Shown here piece by piece: positions 27,170 to 38,347 of a DNA stretch of 64,000 nucleotides (positions are counted from its first letter, which is position 1; each line of letters begins with the position of its first letter). The stretch covers positions 1,164,233 to 1,228,232 of the forward strand of contig CM057068.1 of the NCBI GenBank assembly GCA_029945375.1, written 5' to 3'. The notes under the pieces were generated by a model, which did not search any database, was not told the origin of the DNA, and worked only from the letters and a program-made list of their open reading frames with translations. Both the position numbers and the translations under genes were made by a program. This stretch comes from Agaricus subrufescens. Its lineage: Eukaryota > Basidiomycota > Agaricomycetes > Agaricales > Agaricaceae.

Positions 27170-28151
27170 TTACGATAGGTCCATAGGCCCTTCCCCTTCA
27201 GCTCGAAAACAAAGTTCTGATTCCTCAGCAGCCGCATCATCATCATCCTCATTCCAATCACTCGTCGTTTCCCATTCATTCTCAAACTCAATATCGATAG
27301 GCAAGGTACGGTCCCCAGTAACTGGTTCTGTCAACGGAAGGAAACATGCCAACGTGAGAGATCGGTGGTCTGTTGTATTGTGGGATATTGATTGAACCCA
27401 TCGACGTTCTCGTAAGCGTTTATGGCGTTCGCGGTCTTCCTCCACGCGTTTAAAAATCTCGTTTCGAGATAGGGACTCGTGTGTAGCGGTGGGCTGGGGG
27501 TCCGCGCCGGATTTATCGGGTGCAGCTGTTGCACGATTACTCAGGCTAGACAGGACGTCTTCGACCTTTTGGGGGTCAATGACGCGTTTTGTGCGCCAGT
27601 TTTCAAGAATCTGTCGGGAGGTGCTCAGTAGTGAACATAAACAAACAGCCACGGGGCGAACCTGTTTGGCACTAGAGAGATTTGGTAACCCCTGGCGTCC
27701 TTCTGGAACGACGTAGTCAATGATTTTCGACAGATCACGAGCCAGATAATCCACGTAAGCGCCTTGGGAGGTAGTATCCTCTTTTTGGGTGGTCGAATGT
27801 GCTGAGCGAGATCTTAGCAGCAGAGATGCCTCGCACAGAGAGTCAAGGAAATGTAGAATGTTTATTCTCGAATTGATTGACCCCTATCAAGAAAAGACAG
27901 ATATGGGTAGGTTCTGAAAAACGTATGAGACAGTATAATCGTACCTTTCGACATTCCTCGATGATGCAGTCCCATAGGTCCTCACCACATTGAGCGAATT
28001 TAACACAATATCCAACTACTTTTTGAATGGATTGTTGTGAGCTGTGCTATTATGCCTTGGACCTGAGTTATTAACAATGACATAGATGTACTTACGCAGT
28101 GAGCCGTCTGAGCATTGAGATAAACTGCATCCGGACTTCGAAGGGATCCAT
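27170..28151 (-). CDS. CTK3: CTD kinase subunit gamma (Ctk3-like)
   Basis: Regulatory subunit of CTDK-I, the CDK12-like kinase that phosphorylates Ser2 of the RNA polymerase II C-terminal domain. The start MDPFEVRMQFISMLRRLTAS at 28151 and the next exons (QQSIQKVVGYCVKFAQ, EDLWDCIIEECRKGSINSRI, NILHFLDSLCEASLLL) form the CID-like N-terminal domain typical of Ctk3. After a linker the C-terminal region reads YVDYLARDLSKIIDYVVPEG, ILENWRTKRVIDPQKVEDVL, a charged helix FKRVEEDRERHKRLRERRW and an acidic tail with FENEWETTSDWNEDDDD. Four introns, about 285 residues. The acidic ETTSDWNEDDD tail is characteristic of basidiomycete members. A conserved single-copy gene, confirming that the left part of the window is core genome. 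Confidence 0.88.
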
Positions 28152-28607
28152 GACGGAAAGTGGGAAGTCTGTTATTTGGTTTCGCTTACTCAATTGCAAT
28201 ATTGATTAGTCACCAACAAACAAAGGTGCACAGCGCTTGACATTATTCAAGTCCCGTTTTTTCTTCTATTACCGTTAACTAAGCCAAAATGGGCGGGGAT
28301 CGTTTCACTGATTAGAGTGACTACGTGGTTTGTGAGTTGCTGTACGAAACCAACCCACGTGCTAATCTAACAGCTATTTTCCGACCTCTCATTAGTAACA
28401 ATTCTACACTGGGCCGATCTAAGGATGCTTGGATGGACAAGTAGCATTGCATTCATATCTGTCCGGCACCTTAAAACTTACTCGACTCATACTGGGGAAT
28501 AAGAAGGACACAAAACAACATTAATCGAATAGCAGCGTACGTATATCACAATACACAAGGGTATAAGAAACGATGCCGCCTAACTATCCGATCCCAAAGC
28601 CAACTAC
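28152..28607. other. Intergenic between CTK3 and hydrophobin
   Basis: CTK3 promoter and hydrophobin 3' region; nothing else recognised. Confidence 0.4.
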
Positions 28608-29068
28608 TTAGAGGTTAACGTTGATGGGAGAGCATCCAACGACGACGATGCCGTCTGAAGATATCAATGAGTATACTATCCATCACCATTGTTACCTTGA
28701 ACTTACTGAAGTTGTTACCAGTGCAGCAAACGGGTTGAGCAGTGCAGCTGTTACCACCAGCTCCAATAACACCGACAGCAGGGCAGGTGACACCGACTTG
28801 ACCAGTGATTTGTCCGACCTCAGCGCCGACTGCTCCGAGGAGACCTTGGGCAAGGCCACTCTTAGCATCCTGAATCGATTCACCTTCAAAATTAACAAGA
28901 TCGTTTTAGTATTTTATACAAGCAATGATCCGTTGAGAACAACTGACAGCAGTGGATCTTGCCAACATTGCACTGAGAAACAGTGGGTGCGGGTGCGGGA
29001 CCACCGGGAGCGGCCAAAGCACCGAGGGCAAAAGCAGAGGCGACGAAAAGAGCGATCTTGGAGAACAT
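28608..29068 (-). CDS. Class I hydrophobin, copy A
   Basis: A secreted amphipathic protein that self-assembles at air-water interfaces and coats aerial hyphae. The start at 29068 gives the signal peptide MFSKIALFVASAFALGALAA. Two introns (donor GTCAGT at 28947 and GTAAGT in the C-terminal part) yield 114 residues. The eight cysteines are at 33, 40, 41, 74, 87, 93, 94 and 107, pattern C-X6-CC-X32-C-X12-C-X5-CC-X12-C, which fits class I spacing. A Gly/Val-rich loop lies between Cys3 and Cys4, and the end is GCSPINVNL. Closely related to copy B at 54110, with the same intron positions and the same core promoter. A TATA box lies about 100 bp upstream. The plus-strand open frame across this locus is only the complement. 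Confidence 0.95.
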
Positions 29069-29168
29069 TTCGAGTAAAGTTAAGGAAAGTGGAGCTGAGG
29101 ATAAGCTGGTAACAGTTGTAAAACAGCGACGAAGGTTGCTTTGCAATGAAAATTGAGCTGGATAGGTT

Positions 29169-29180
29169 GGCCCTTTTATA
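29169..29180 (-). promoter_or_regulatory. TATA box and conserved core promoter of hydrophobin A
   Basis: On the minus strand the sequence reads TATAAAAGGGCCAACCTATC, followed by CAGCTCAAT. It lies about 100 bp before the ATG and nearly matches the core promoter of hydrophobin B at 54009. Such strong TATA elements suit very highly expressed hydrophobin genes. Confidence 0.8.
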
Positions 29181-31305
29181 TGTGGAGGGTAGTCTTCTGT
29201 CTCAGTGGAGATTCGCCTGTAGGAGTCTGCTAGTCCAAAAGTAGTAATGAATCATTATGCACACAACATATATTTTTACCAATATACTAACGAATTAGGG
29301 CAACAAGAATGCCTAGCCGAGTTACGGTTTTCAAAACGACATGATCGGACATGTCAAACTTGAGGATGAATGTTGTAAGTCGTCCTCAGCTGCCCCCGTT
29401 CCACGGTGCTCCATTGTTTTTGATACGAGAAAATACAAACAAGAAATGCTAAATTCTACTAAACCCAATTTGGCTGCTTGCCGAGCGAAATCTTTATCAC
29501 TGGAAGCTGACATGCATTTAATTCGGAAGCCGTCATAACATTTGCCTTGTCAATCTGGCCACTGGGATGCGCAAACAGAGCGTGTGTTGTTGGAGTGGAA
29601 ATATTCTTTTCTTTTTGTTTTTGCTTCTTTTTTTGATCCAAAAAATGGTGTTATACTCCGAAGAGCGTCTGAATGAATATCAGGCGACTCCTAGCTCTAC
29701 TAAACAAATCAAGACAAGTGAATATTGAGCCGGAGCGGTTTTATGTCATCTAATGAAAGAGATCTAAGGCATGACATAGACCCAAAGACCAATCGCTGGA
29801 AGATACGGGAAGCTCGAAGGGAGAATATTGATAATGAATGTTATGTGTATGAAGCATTCTTGAGCTACGAATCAGTAGTGAATTATGACGCAGGTCGGCA
29901 AACAATCGTGATAAGTGATCGACCTGATCGAACTAGAACCACCGAGGAGCCTGTCTAAATTTTCCTCAATTTTTCTCGTATGTTTCCAAAGTTACAGGAA
30001 TAAGTATAGTCTTCTCGCTTACCGCCACCTCCACAATTCAAAGTTATTTTTGGGCAAGACCGATTATTCTCTGCACTCTCAATGCCTCCCTCGTTGTAGT
30101 GCAACCTCCCCAGAGACCAGGCTGAAACTCACTTCGGAGTTTCACTGTTAAACACGGGTTCATAGACATTCCTCCCATACGTTGACTCATCAATCGTTGA
30201 AAGGTAGTTCAATTAGCAATTTACTTGGATCAATATCACTAAGTACGGAATATAACACGCGGTAGCTGTATGTTGATCAGTCGTATATATGTATAGCCGT
30301 CCAGAGCTTCGGGAGCTTACATTCAGGCTCGGTAAGTAGCTTGTGCAATTTCTGGCGGTTCATTCGGTTCCTCTCACTCACTCCGGCTCTACCCATTGGT
30401 CAGCTCTTTGTATTTCGCCTCGCATTTTTTCCCTGATATTTTTTTCCTGCTTTGACTAGATTCGAACTTTCAAGTCCCTGACCCCCGGCCCCGGATGCGA
30501 ATAAAAGTACGAGAACATATCTCCATTTTGATTTTTTTCGGATGTAGGCGAGAGTGGCCCCACCGAATGACACCAAGCATCTGCCAAGCATCATAACGGA
30601 AAAATCCGCAGTCGTTGGTTCACAGCACCAGCTCCGGGCCGCGTGAGGGGGAGGGTGAAGGAAATTGGAATGTGAGTTGAAGGAAATATGACAATTCACA
30701 AGTAGCTGCACTATCCGTTGAATATGGAGTGCAAGAAAGGCCTGCCACCGAGCCACTCATCGAGGACCGGCCCTTCTCGCATTTCATGGCAGAAGGACGG
30801 TCGCTTTTCCTGGGTGGTAGTGGACGCTCAAGGTTAGAACGGTAAAAAATCATACCAGGGCTCTCTTACATATGCCCTTGGGTATGGCGGATAGCACGGC
30901 GATTTGTTCCTCAGGTTGGTGAAGATGAGAGTGCAAGCTCAGGACTATTTGGATTCAGGCGGTCCGTCTTTCAGTCCTCAGGCATTAAGGAAGGCCTATC
31001 GCGCGCGGCAGATGAAAGGTGGGTCGGCTACTTGTACATTTCACTTTTTTGCTGTATGACGCATAAGCTTTATCCTTTTGTTCGTATACGCCCGCCCAAC
31101 CGTTCTTCTCACTGGGAAGGTCAAGCGCGCTGGTTAACCCGCAGATCGTCAGGCTCCGACTTCACAATTTGGCGGCCTCCCCTTCCTGCCTCAGTGGAGT
31201 TATTTATCCTTACCCCTCCTAAATGGCGACTCTTGCTACCCGCTCCCAAGCGAGAGATTGTGAACAAAACACGCTCCAGATCAGCTCAGAGACAGATTGC
31301 TCAAT
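29181..31305. other. Intergenic, entry to the NLR region
   Basis: About 2.1 kb without a recognisable gene. Short open frames on both strands lack domains, signal peptides or supporting splice structure. Base composition changes several times, which suggests old debris, but nothing can be named. Confidence 0.4.
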
Positions 31306-31620
31306 TTAATCAGGGCTGGTCGACGAGGTTTAAGAGCCCGGAAGTATATGCCTCTGAATACAAATGTTGTCACTGCTTCGAGCAGTTCACTCAGCATTTC
31401 AAAACGCGGTCCCCGGGACACTGTGTCATAGTCCTTGATCTCACCCCGACATTGTGTTGGGTGGAACTTCGGGTGGTTGATCCGGAAGATCACATGTCTG
31501 ATTGGATATTTTTTTTTGTTGGGGACGATCAGCGTTATTATGCAGGCTCCTTCCCATCCCCTCACTAGATGATGAAGATAAAGGTGGCTTGTGGGATGAT
31601 GGAGATGGAGATGATATCTG
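31306..31620 (+). pseudogene. R0: orphan C-terminal exon of an NLR of this family
   Basis: A stand-alone copy of the family C-terminal domain, without NACHT or upstream exons. It begins WSTRFKSPEVYASEYKC and keeps CCHCFEQF, the QHF histidine, SPGH, VIVLDLTPTLCWVEL and a VDPEDHMSDWIFFFVG end. The frame closes at 31568, and the expected acidic tail (a run coding DDEDKGG and DDGDGDD) continues in another frame to about 31620, so at least one frameshift is present. Upstream sequence does not align with the middle exon of the intact genes. Best read as a deletion remnant; expression as a small protein is not excluded. Confidence 0.7.
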
Positions 31621-31983
31621 AGCTAATGGAGGTAGCGAGGCTAGTACTCATCTTTCGTTACTGAATGATTACTATCATTGCCGCTTGCAGATGAAAAATA
31701 CTGGGAATTGCTTGAGCATGAAGCTAACGTATTCGGCTCAAAAAAAGAAACTGCTTTGACCACTAGTGGTACAGCTACGGTAGCCCCGATCAGACTCCCT
31801 CGTTATGACAAGTGCAGAACAGTGTCCGTCTGACAATGACATGGGAAAAGCGAATCACTGATATACATAGGCCAGTACAGCGGTTAAATTATTATTGCTC
31901 TCGTCTCCATGGCGCTATAAATAAGCACGCTGACAGACCACAACAACCCACTGTGTAAGATATCTCTGCTCCTTCCACAGACC
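31621..31983. other. N1 upstream region
   Basis: About 360 bp between the R0 remnant and N1. It holds a TATA-like box near its right end and nothing else recognisable. Confidence 0.4.
31916..31923 (+). promoter_or_regulatory. TATA-like box upstream of N1
   Basis: TATAAATA lies about 60 bp before the N1 ATG. A plausible core promoter element; transcription start not determinable from sequence. Confidence 0.5.
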
Positions 31984-34872
31984 ATGCAGCCCTCTGCCAC
32001 AGTGACGTTTGTCGCTGGCCATGAGTGCGCCGTTGCAACCCCGACTTCCCAGATCGGGTGCTCGTATGACACCCCGGACTCGGTCACGAGTGTCAATGAT
32101 GTACCACAGACCCTGCATCAAAGCCAACCGTCCTCCCACTTACACAATCAAAACTCTCAGTTGCTCTTGTCCGCCCCGCAGTACTACGAGGAGTGCCCGG
32201 ACCGCCTTGTTCATCAATCACTTCAATATAAATGCAACAACTGGACATTTCCACAGTCCACACAACCTCATGTCAGCGCTCCTATTCACCGCCATGGCGC
32301 ACAGCTCCATCCCACATCCGCGGTCATGCAACATAATCTAGCTGACTCACAGTACTTCGCACATTACCCCAAGCTCTTTCCTACCCCTTGGCATACTCAT
32401 ATGGGAACGGTACCACGCCTTAGAGCCTTGGAGGTTGAGCAACAATGTTCGACATCAGCCCCTCGGCTCCCTCATGGCAATTTCTCCCAAGCATTACATG
32501 CCGCCGATGTGGGGCAGTGTCAACAATCTTCATACCAACACCAATCTCACTTCTTACAACGCAGGAGCCAAGGCTCCTTTCATCAAGCACATGATTTTGT
32601 CATTAACGACTCGGTTTTTGTCGACAACAGCGGCAACTCAGACAGTTGTGAGTATCATTCCGCCTTCCTGATATACGCCTACCGACAACCTGATCCTCTA
32701 GTCATGGCCTCATTTTTCAAAGAGACAATACTAGGAGCTGAATTTGACTCATCGGATCCTAATATGCCGTTACGATGTCATCGCGGAACTCGATTGAAGA
32801 TCATCAAACGGTGTCAAGACTTCATCCTGAACCGCGAAGGCCGCCCAAAATTACGATGGGTGGTAGGCTCGGCGGGGGTTGGAAAGTCGGCTATCATGCA
32901 ATCCGTTGCTCACGATGAATTTAATGTTCTCTCTGAGATTATTCTGGGTGCAACGATTTTCTTTTCTGTCAATGGACGGCAAGATGGAACGAAAGCTATC
33001 ACGACTATTGCCTATCAACTAGCCGTCAAACTTCATTCCTACCGTCTCTTCATGCAGCGCGAAATCGTTCGTGATCCGTCCCTCCTTCGGAAATCATTGT
33101 CGAGGCAGTTCAACAAGTTCATAGTGGAACCATTCATCCATCAGCGAATCCTAGACTGCTCCTCCCGGTTGTTGATAATTATCGATGGCCTGGATGAGTG
33201 CTCCGATCGCTCAAGACAACAAGAACTCCTCAGCCTTGTTTTGTGTTTTTGTATCACATACCCTTCTTCGCCTATCGTGTGGCTCATTGCGAGTCGTCCC
33301 GAACCCCACATCACATCATTCTTCTCTGATCCCAATATCATATTTGCATATGAAAAGGAAGAGATACTTGTCGACTCGGAGGAGGCGTGCAAGGATGTCA
33401 AACGCTATCTCCGTGATGAGTTCAGAGAGGTCCAAATGGCATCAATCATGCTACGAGAGCTGTCACGATGGCCATCGAGGGACGATTTTCTCAAAATTGC
33501 GAATGCTTCAGGTGGGCTATTCGCGTATGCCTCTACGGTAGTGAGGTACATCAGTGACCCTGACTATGGGGACCCAGTTGCGCTGCTCGACGATGTACTG
33601 GAGATTATTGAAACCGGTACAAAGGAGAATATATGGGGACGGAATCATCCAATGGCTCACCTCGATGCATTATATACGCATATTATGTCGAAGATTCCTG
33701 CTAACGTTATGGCAGATACCAGAAAACTGCTCCTTCTGGAATTCCAATCCGGATACCACCGTTTCAATTTCCACTTTTCTTGCAATCTGTTAGGGATGAC
33801 ACAACACGCTGCTTATGGCGCTACGCATTATATTCGCTCCATCGCTTCTGTCCCTGGGCCCATTGAAGCTACAGAAGATAGTCTTGAATTTTTCCACAAA
33901 TCCATCTTCGACTATCTACGTGATTTTGATCGATCCGGATTCTTCCTCGACACCCGGTCCGAATGTGATCAACTTTTCAGTCGCTGTACGCTCCGAATTC
34001 TCGAAGAAGCTCCTAACGGTGTTTATATTGATGAAACCACCCAGTTTTACTCGGGTTTGAAAGGTGCCGAATTAAAAAGCGGTCTAGATCTAGGGGCCAA
34101 AGAAAACATCTCCATCTCATGGCCTGCTATTGATGGCGACAATCATGGACTACGGCTGTTAATGTTCGATGTTGCTATTGGACAAGCTATGTACAGATTT
34201 CAAAGGGGGGAAGAGGCTTTTCAGAGTCTGCTGTGCATACGCGCGTTGACCACATGTTTTGCTGAGCTTCCTGAAGCTTTTCCTTTTGACGCCGTGCGAG
34301 AATTTGTATTTGTGAGTTCTACCACTACCGTCTCACATACATTACTAAATTCATGTGGAAGGATGAATCTAAGTACCACGAGCTTTTCGAACATGGCATT
34401 CTCAAGAGGGTTCCCCTTGCGACATTCCATTACGACGAAATCATGATAAATCGTCCTGTGCGACTTCGTTTTAGGGGTCAGGGAGTTGAGTACTCTAACC
34501 CATGGAATGTGGCTTGCCAAGTAAGTTTAACGATTATTGATTGTCGGGACTGAGAAGTCTCATCTGCTTACTTAGCACACAAGGAAGGGAACATGGGATG
34601 GGCATACGCAGGACTGGTCGACGCTCTTCAGGCACACAGAGAGATATAACCCCAGATACGAATGCAATCATTGTTTCGAACGTTTCATCAATCATTTCAA
34701 GACACAGCAGCCAGGTCAGTTTGTCACCATTCTTACTCTCACCCCTAGATCGCGTTTGGTGGAACTTCGCTTTGTTGGGCCGGATGATGGCGCATCGGTT
34801 TGGATATATCACTTTTTTGCTGGAGAAGATGACAAATATTATTATTACGAAGAAAAGAATGAGGAATATTAG
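31984..34872 (+). CDS. N1: NACHT-domain NLR-like NTPase, intact
   Basis: A signal-transducing STAND-type ATPase, probably in self/non-self or stress recognition; ligand and output unknown. Exons 31984-32647, 32702-34311, 34362-34520 and 34576-34872 join in frame to 909 residues. Residues 1-195 are His/Gln/Ser/Pro-rich and disordered, with a GCSYDTP box and LLLSAPQYYEEC. The motif GSFHQAHDFVINDSVFVDN ends exon 1. NACHT: Walker A GSAGVGKS (277-284), Walker B LLIIIDGLDEC (378-388), sensor ASRPEP (418-423), then GGLFAYASTVVRYISDPDYG and FFHKSIFDYLRDFDRSGF. No WD40, ankyrin or TPR repeats follow. The last exon holds C841-x2-C844, H851 and VELRFVGPDDG, then an acidic Tyr-rich end. The second family histidine is Gln here (PGQF). 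Intron 1 (54 nt) has no in-frame stop, so retention would still be translatable. Confidence 0.88.
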
Positions 34873-35073
34873 TATTCAATCCCGGCCCTAAGGCCTCACC
34901 TATTTGTCATTATCGTCACTACTCGGTTGTACCGCAATACGGATACAGATTGCTAATGGGTAACAGTAGTCGTAAAACACGATTTGAAATGGGTCCTGCG
35001 TTTAATTAACCTTGGCTTATGCCACTGACGCAATATAAGTGTTTCAGAAAAAAAAACAAAATAATCGTGTAGC

Positions 35074-36323
35074 CTATTTATTATCGCGAGAGCAAATCAC
35101 AGGCAGGTCCTCCTCTGCCATGTTTGTCTGCTGTAGATCAGCCATTCTAGAGGTGGTTGTACCCACCCCATTGGAGGCCCATCTTAATGTGCTGAGTCGA
35201 CCTTGAGTCTCCCTAGTCCAAGCCCTCCCAGATAACACTCGATAGATGAGAAGAAAATTTGAAAAAATCTTTAACCAATCAGGACCGGACCCAGATCAAT
35301 TTCGGAAATGAAGCTTGAGATGACTGGTACTCACGTCAACTTGCACAAGACAATCATCGAGAAGATATGCAGTAGGAGAGTATTTCATGCCAAAAGAGAT
35401 CACTGTTCCTACGCCCCATACGGTATCCAGTGCATAGGACTCAATCAGCATTGCAACAATCCCCAGATATTGGCCAGCACCCTCATATTTTCCTGTTAAG
35501 AGCCGTAATGTAAACTCCTCAGCAATCCTTTTGATACTGATAGTAAGTGCTTACCCATCACTTTGAGGTGTTTACGTCGAACAGATAACAAACGTACAAT
35601 GATTGCCACACTCATAAAGACAGAGCTAGACAAGGAAAACGCCGTGAGCGTTATGTATAGTATTGCTTGTACTCGAGGTATTGCCGGAAGACTCGGAAAG
35701 CCAATTTGCCACTCAATCACATAATACGAGATTCCCAACCCTAGAAGAAGTTGAATCGACCAGATATTGTTGTGAATGTGATCTTAAAGTTATCCTTACC
35801 TGCACTTATGAGATATAAAAATAGAGATACAACAGTAAGCGGCATCACAAGGTAGGTTCCACTCCAGACAACCCGGACACGCCATAACTAAGAGGTGGCA
35901 GAGTCAGCAACCTCAATGATAGGAGGATATGTGAGGACTCACTAATACACCCAATATCAAGATATTTTCTACAGAACTCACAGCATCGTCTAACTTTGAG
36001 AGTGTTGTAACACTGAGTACCGCTTGGAGGCCAAGTGGGCCACCAGGTAGAGCACGGTTATCAATGTACCTCACTCGGACCATAAGATTCTTGACAATGA
36101 CATCCGATGTAGCGCAGATTAGAAGTATGGTTTGAAAAACCAATGTGCATACTGTTTTTCGGTTGATCTTGCCCTGATCATTTCGCAGTTGAGCATACGA
36201 GAGGCGAAATGAAAAGCAATAGAATGTGAATATAAGGGTGTAGAAGAATGCTACGACAGTTGTACACGAAAAGAGAATGGCCGCCAGGTTCAAGTTTTCT
36301 TCAGTAAGTGAGTCGTTGGCCAT
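35074..36323 (-). CDS. Seven-helix membrane protein, basidiomycete family of unknown function
   Basis: Start MANDSLTEENLNLAAILFSC at 36323 leads into the first helix (LAAILFSCTTVVAFFYTLIF). Further helices include VFQTILLICATSDVIVKNLM, then after an intron TYLVMPLTVVSLFLYLIS, ILYITLTAFSLSSSVFMSVA and YLGIVAMLIESYALDTVW. The pattern with a charged RRKHLKVMGKYEGAGQYLGI loop and GIVAMLIES motif is common in Agaricomycete receptor-like membrane proteins. The last junction is unresolved: after CLVQVD the natural donor gives phase 0, but the family-like SGRAWTRETQGRLSTLRWAS in the next block needs another phase. Either I missed a small exon or the 3' end has decayed. The end at 35074 is therefore tentative. 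Confidence 0.6.
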
Positions 36324-37199
36324 CAGTAATGTGCTGTAAGGGGTTTAAGGGCGAACAGGCTCCTAATGGAACCCTTTTATTCCTAAAGCGTTTCCTTGTG
36401 AGGCTCAAGAAAATTCAACCTAGTTGAGGTGCTGGCGCAACAACATCAGCGATGTGTCAAGGTAGGTGATTGACCTTGATTGACTGATTGATATGATCAC
36501 AGCCTGAGTGTTATCACCAGCCAAGCTAAGTTGTCCAAATTTACGACCCTAATAGCACTATTTAATGATTATAGAATGGAGCCAGCTCTTATTTGTTACA
36601 TCTACAAACAAAATGTACTAATTGATATACATAAAAATTAGCCGATATGTAAAGCCCATACTTCCTGAACATCATCAAAATGACTAACTTAGACCTGATG
36701 GAAATGGGCAACGTTTTCTTGTTCTTTAACTATCATCATTTGGCTGTGGGATTTGGTCGCTTCAATCCATTGTGGCGGTCCTCCTATCCTCTCAACTGAC
36801 CTACGGTGAATAAAGCCTCGACTTGCGCTGCTTCTTGTAATCCCCAAACCGGTATAACCATTGACATCTAAATTACACAGTACAGCAAGCCAAAGGCTTG
36901 AGTGGTCGTTACTGGCCAATTAGAATGCCCGACAAGAAATCTATGATTCAATCCAAATAGACCACTGCGGAGTGGCTTCATATGACAATATGATTTTGAT
37001 CTTCGTCACAAAGTGGGTGCGGCTAGTTGATATCCAACGTCCGCTGTACTGATTAACTCCAAACAATATCGTAGGCATTTCTGCTCAAATTTTCTTAGAT
37101 TGATTTAGTACGTTGAAGTGTGCCGCCAATGAGTCTAGTGCAACTACACTTGAAACTGTTGACCTACGTCGGACATATACCCCAGAAGGCCTAACTCAA
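36324..37199. other. Intergenic, nothing recognised
   Basis: AT-rich spacer between the membrane-protein promoter and the P1 pseudogene. No NLR upstream exon is preserved here. Confidence 0.4.
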
Positions 37200-38347
37200 G
37201 ATTGCAAACGCTTCAGGTGGCCTATTTGGCATATGCTTCGACAGTGGTCAGATACATCAGTGATCCTGACTACAGGGATCCAGTTTCACTTGTGGATGAC
37301 GTACTGGAGATCGTTTTGACTGGTACAAAGGGCAATGTATGGGGACGAAATCACCCAATGACGCAGTTTGATGCATTCTATTCCTTATCATGTCGAGGAT
37401 TCCGGCTAAAGCCATCACTGATACCAGAAAACTACTCATCCTATCAATGACTGAGGATTGGCGGCGTGGAATTTCCCTACAGTTTAACAACAATTTATTG
37501 GGCCTGACGGAAAGTACTGCCTATGGAGCTACTCATAATAGACGTTCTGTTGTTATTGTCCCCGGGCCGACAGAAGCTGCAGTGAACAGTCTCAGCTTTT
37601 ACCACAAATCGTTCCCCGACGATCTCCGAGACTTTAGCCGATCGCAATTTACGCCCAATATTTGGTTCAAAGCTGAATGATTCGTTCACCAGTGGTTGCT
37701 GAGAATCCTTAAAGAAGCGCCTGAAAGTGTTTTGTTGGATGGTGCAATTTACGTAGACGTGATCTTCGTTGGCGGGACGTTGAAGAACCGTCCTAAGATG
37801 TGTGACGTCTCCGTTTCATGGCCGGCAGCTAGCACCAGACACGATGGCAAAATACGGTTTAATTTGTACTGTTTCATTGTTGGGTGGGCGATGGATATGA
37901 GCAGCTTTTCAAAGTGTGTTCTGCTTGTGTGTGTTGACCACATGTTTCACCAAGCTCCCTCGAAGCTTTCCCTTTGATGGGGCTTTGCATTTGTGAGATT
38001 GATTCAGGTGTCCTTCCTCGCTGGATAACTGATTCCGGGTACCAGCACAAGTCACAGCGTCGTGGGCTCCTGGAACATAGTATGTTAAAACAGGTTCCAC
38101 GCGAGGCACTCGATTATGATACAATCGTGACCTGCCATTGTATACGGTCATGTTTTAGGGGTCCGGCAAATGGGCGCTCTGATCCATGGAATGTATCTTG
38201 CCAAGTCAATTACCGCGGGCTCGCAGAAAAGTGCGGGCATGCACGCGGGCCATATCCCGCGTCAGTCCGCATTTATCCGCGCCCGCACGCGGATTCCGCA
38301 CATTTGCCGTAGCCCAATTACCGCTGAGCGTTAGAATTCAGGACATC
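37200..38347 (+). pseudogene. P1: 5'-deleted, frameshifted NLR pseudogene
   Basis: Begins abruptly in the family segment IANASGG (frame altered) and lacks the N-terminus, the short motif and the whole ATP-binding part. Recognisable blocks in shifting frames are YISDPDYRDPVSLVDDVLEI, DTRKLLILSMTEDWRRG, LQFNNNLLGLTESTAYGATH, EAAVNSLSFYHKSFPDDLRD, a stop where N3 has AEQ, then LRILKEAPESVLLDG and VIFVGGTLKNRP. It is far closer to N3 (43.6-45.8 kb) than to N1 or N2, sharing the ILSMTxDWR and VGGTLKNRP blocks, so it is a decayed duplicate of an N3-like gene. The last family exon is missing, and a 99-bp TIR element sits in the penultimate intron. Confidence 0.85.
38217..38315. mobile_element. 99-bp non-autonomous TIR element (MITE) with 9-bp target duplication
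   Basis: The element starts GGGCTCGCAGAAAAGTGCGG and ends with the near-inverse (reverse complement GGGCTACGGCAAATGTGCGG). It is flanked by identical 9-bp copies AATTACCGC at 38208-38216 and 38316-38324. It is GC-rich with repeated CCGC units and has no coding capacity. A 9-bp duplication is typical of Mutator-like transposons, so that superfamily is the first guess. It belongs to the same family as 39250-40061. Inserted in what corresponds to the penultimate intron of the P1 NLR pseudogene. Confidence 0.85.

Noticed and set aside
28621..29112. A 163-codon plus-strand frame
   Set aside because: It is the complement of hydrophobin A, whose eight-cysteine pattern is unambiguous.
30400..30756. 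A 118-codon minus-strand frame with hydrophobic stretches
   Set aside because: No signal peptide or domain, and no intron structure consistent with neighbouring genes.
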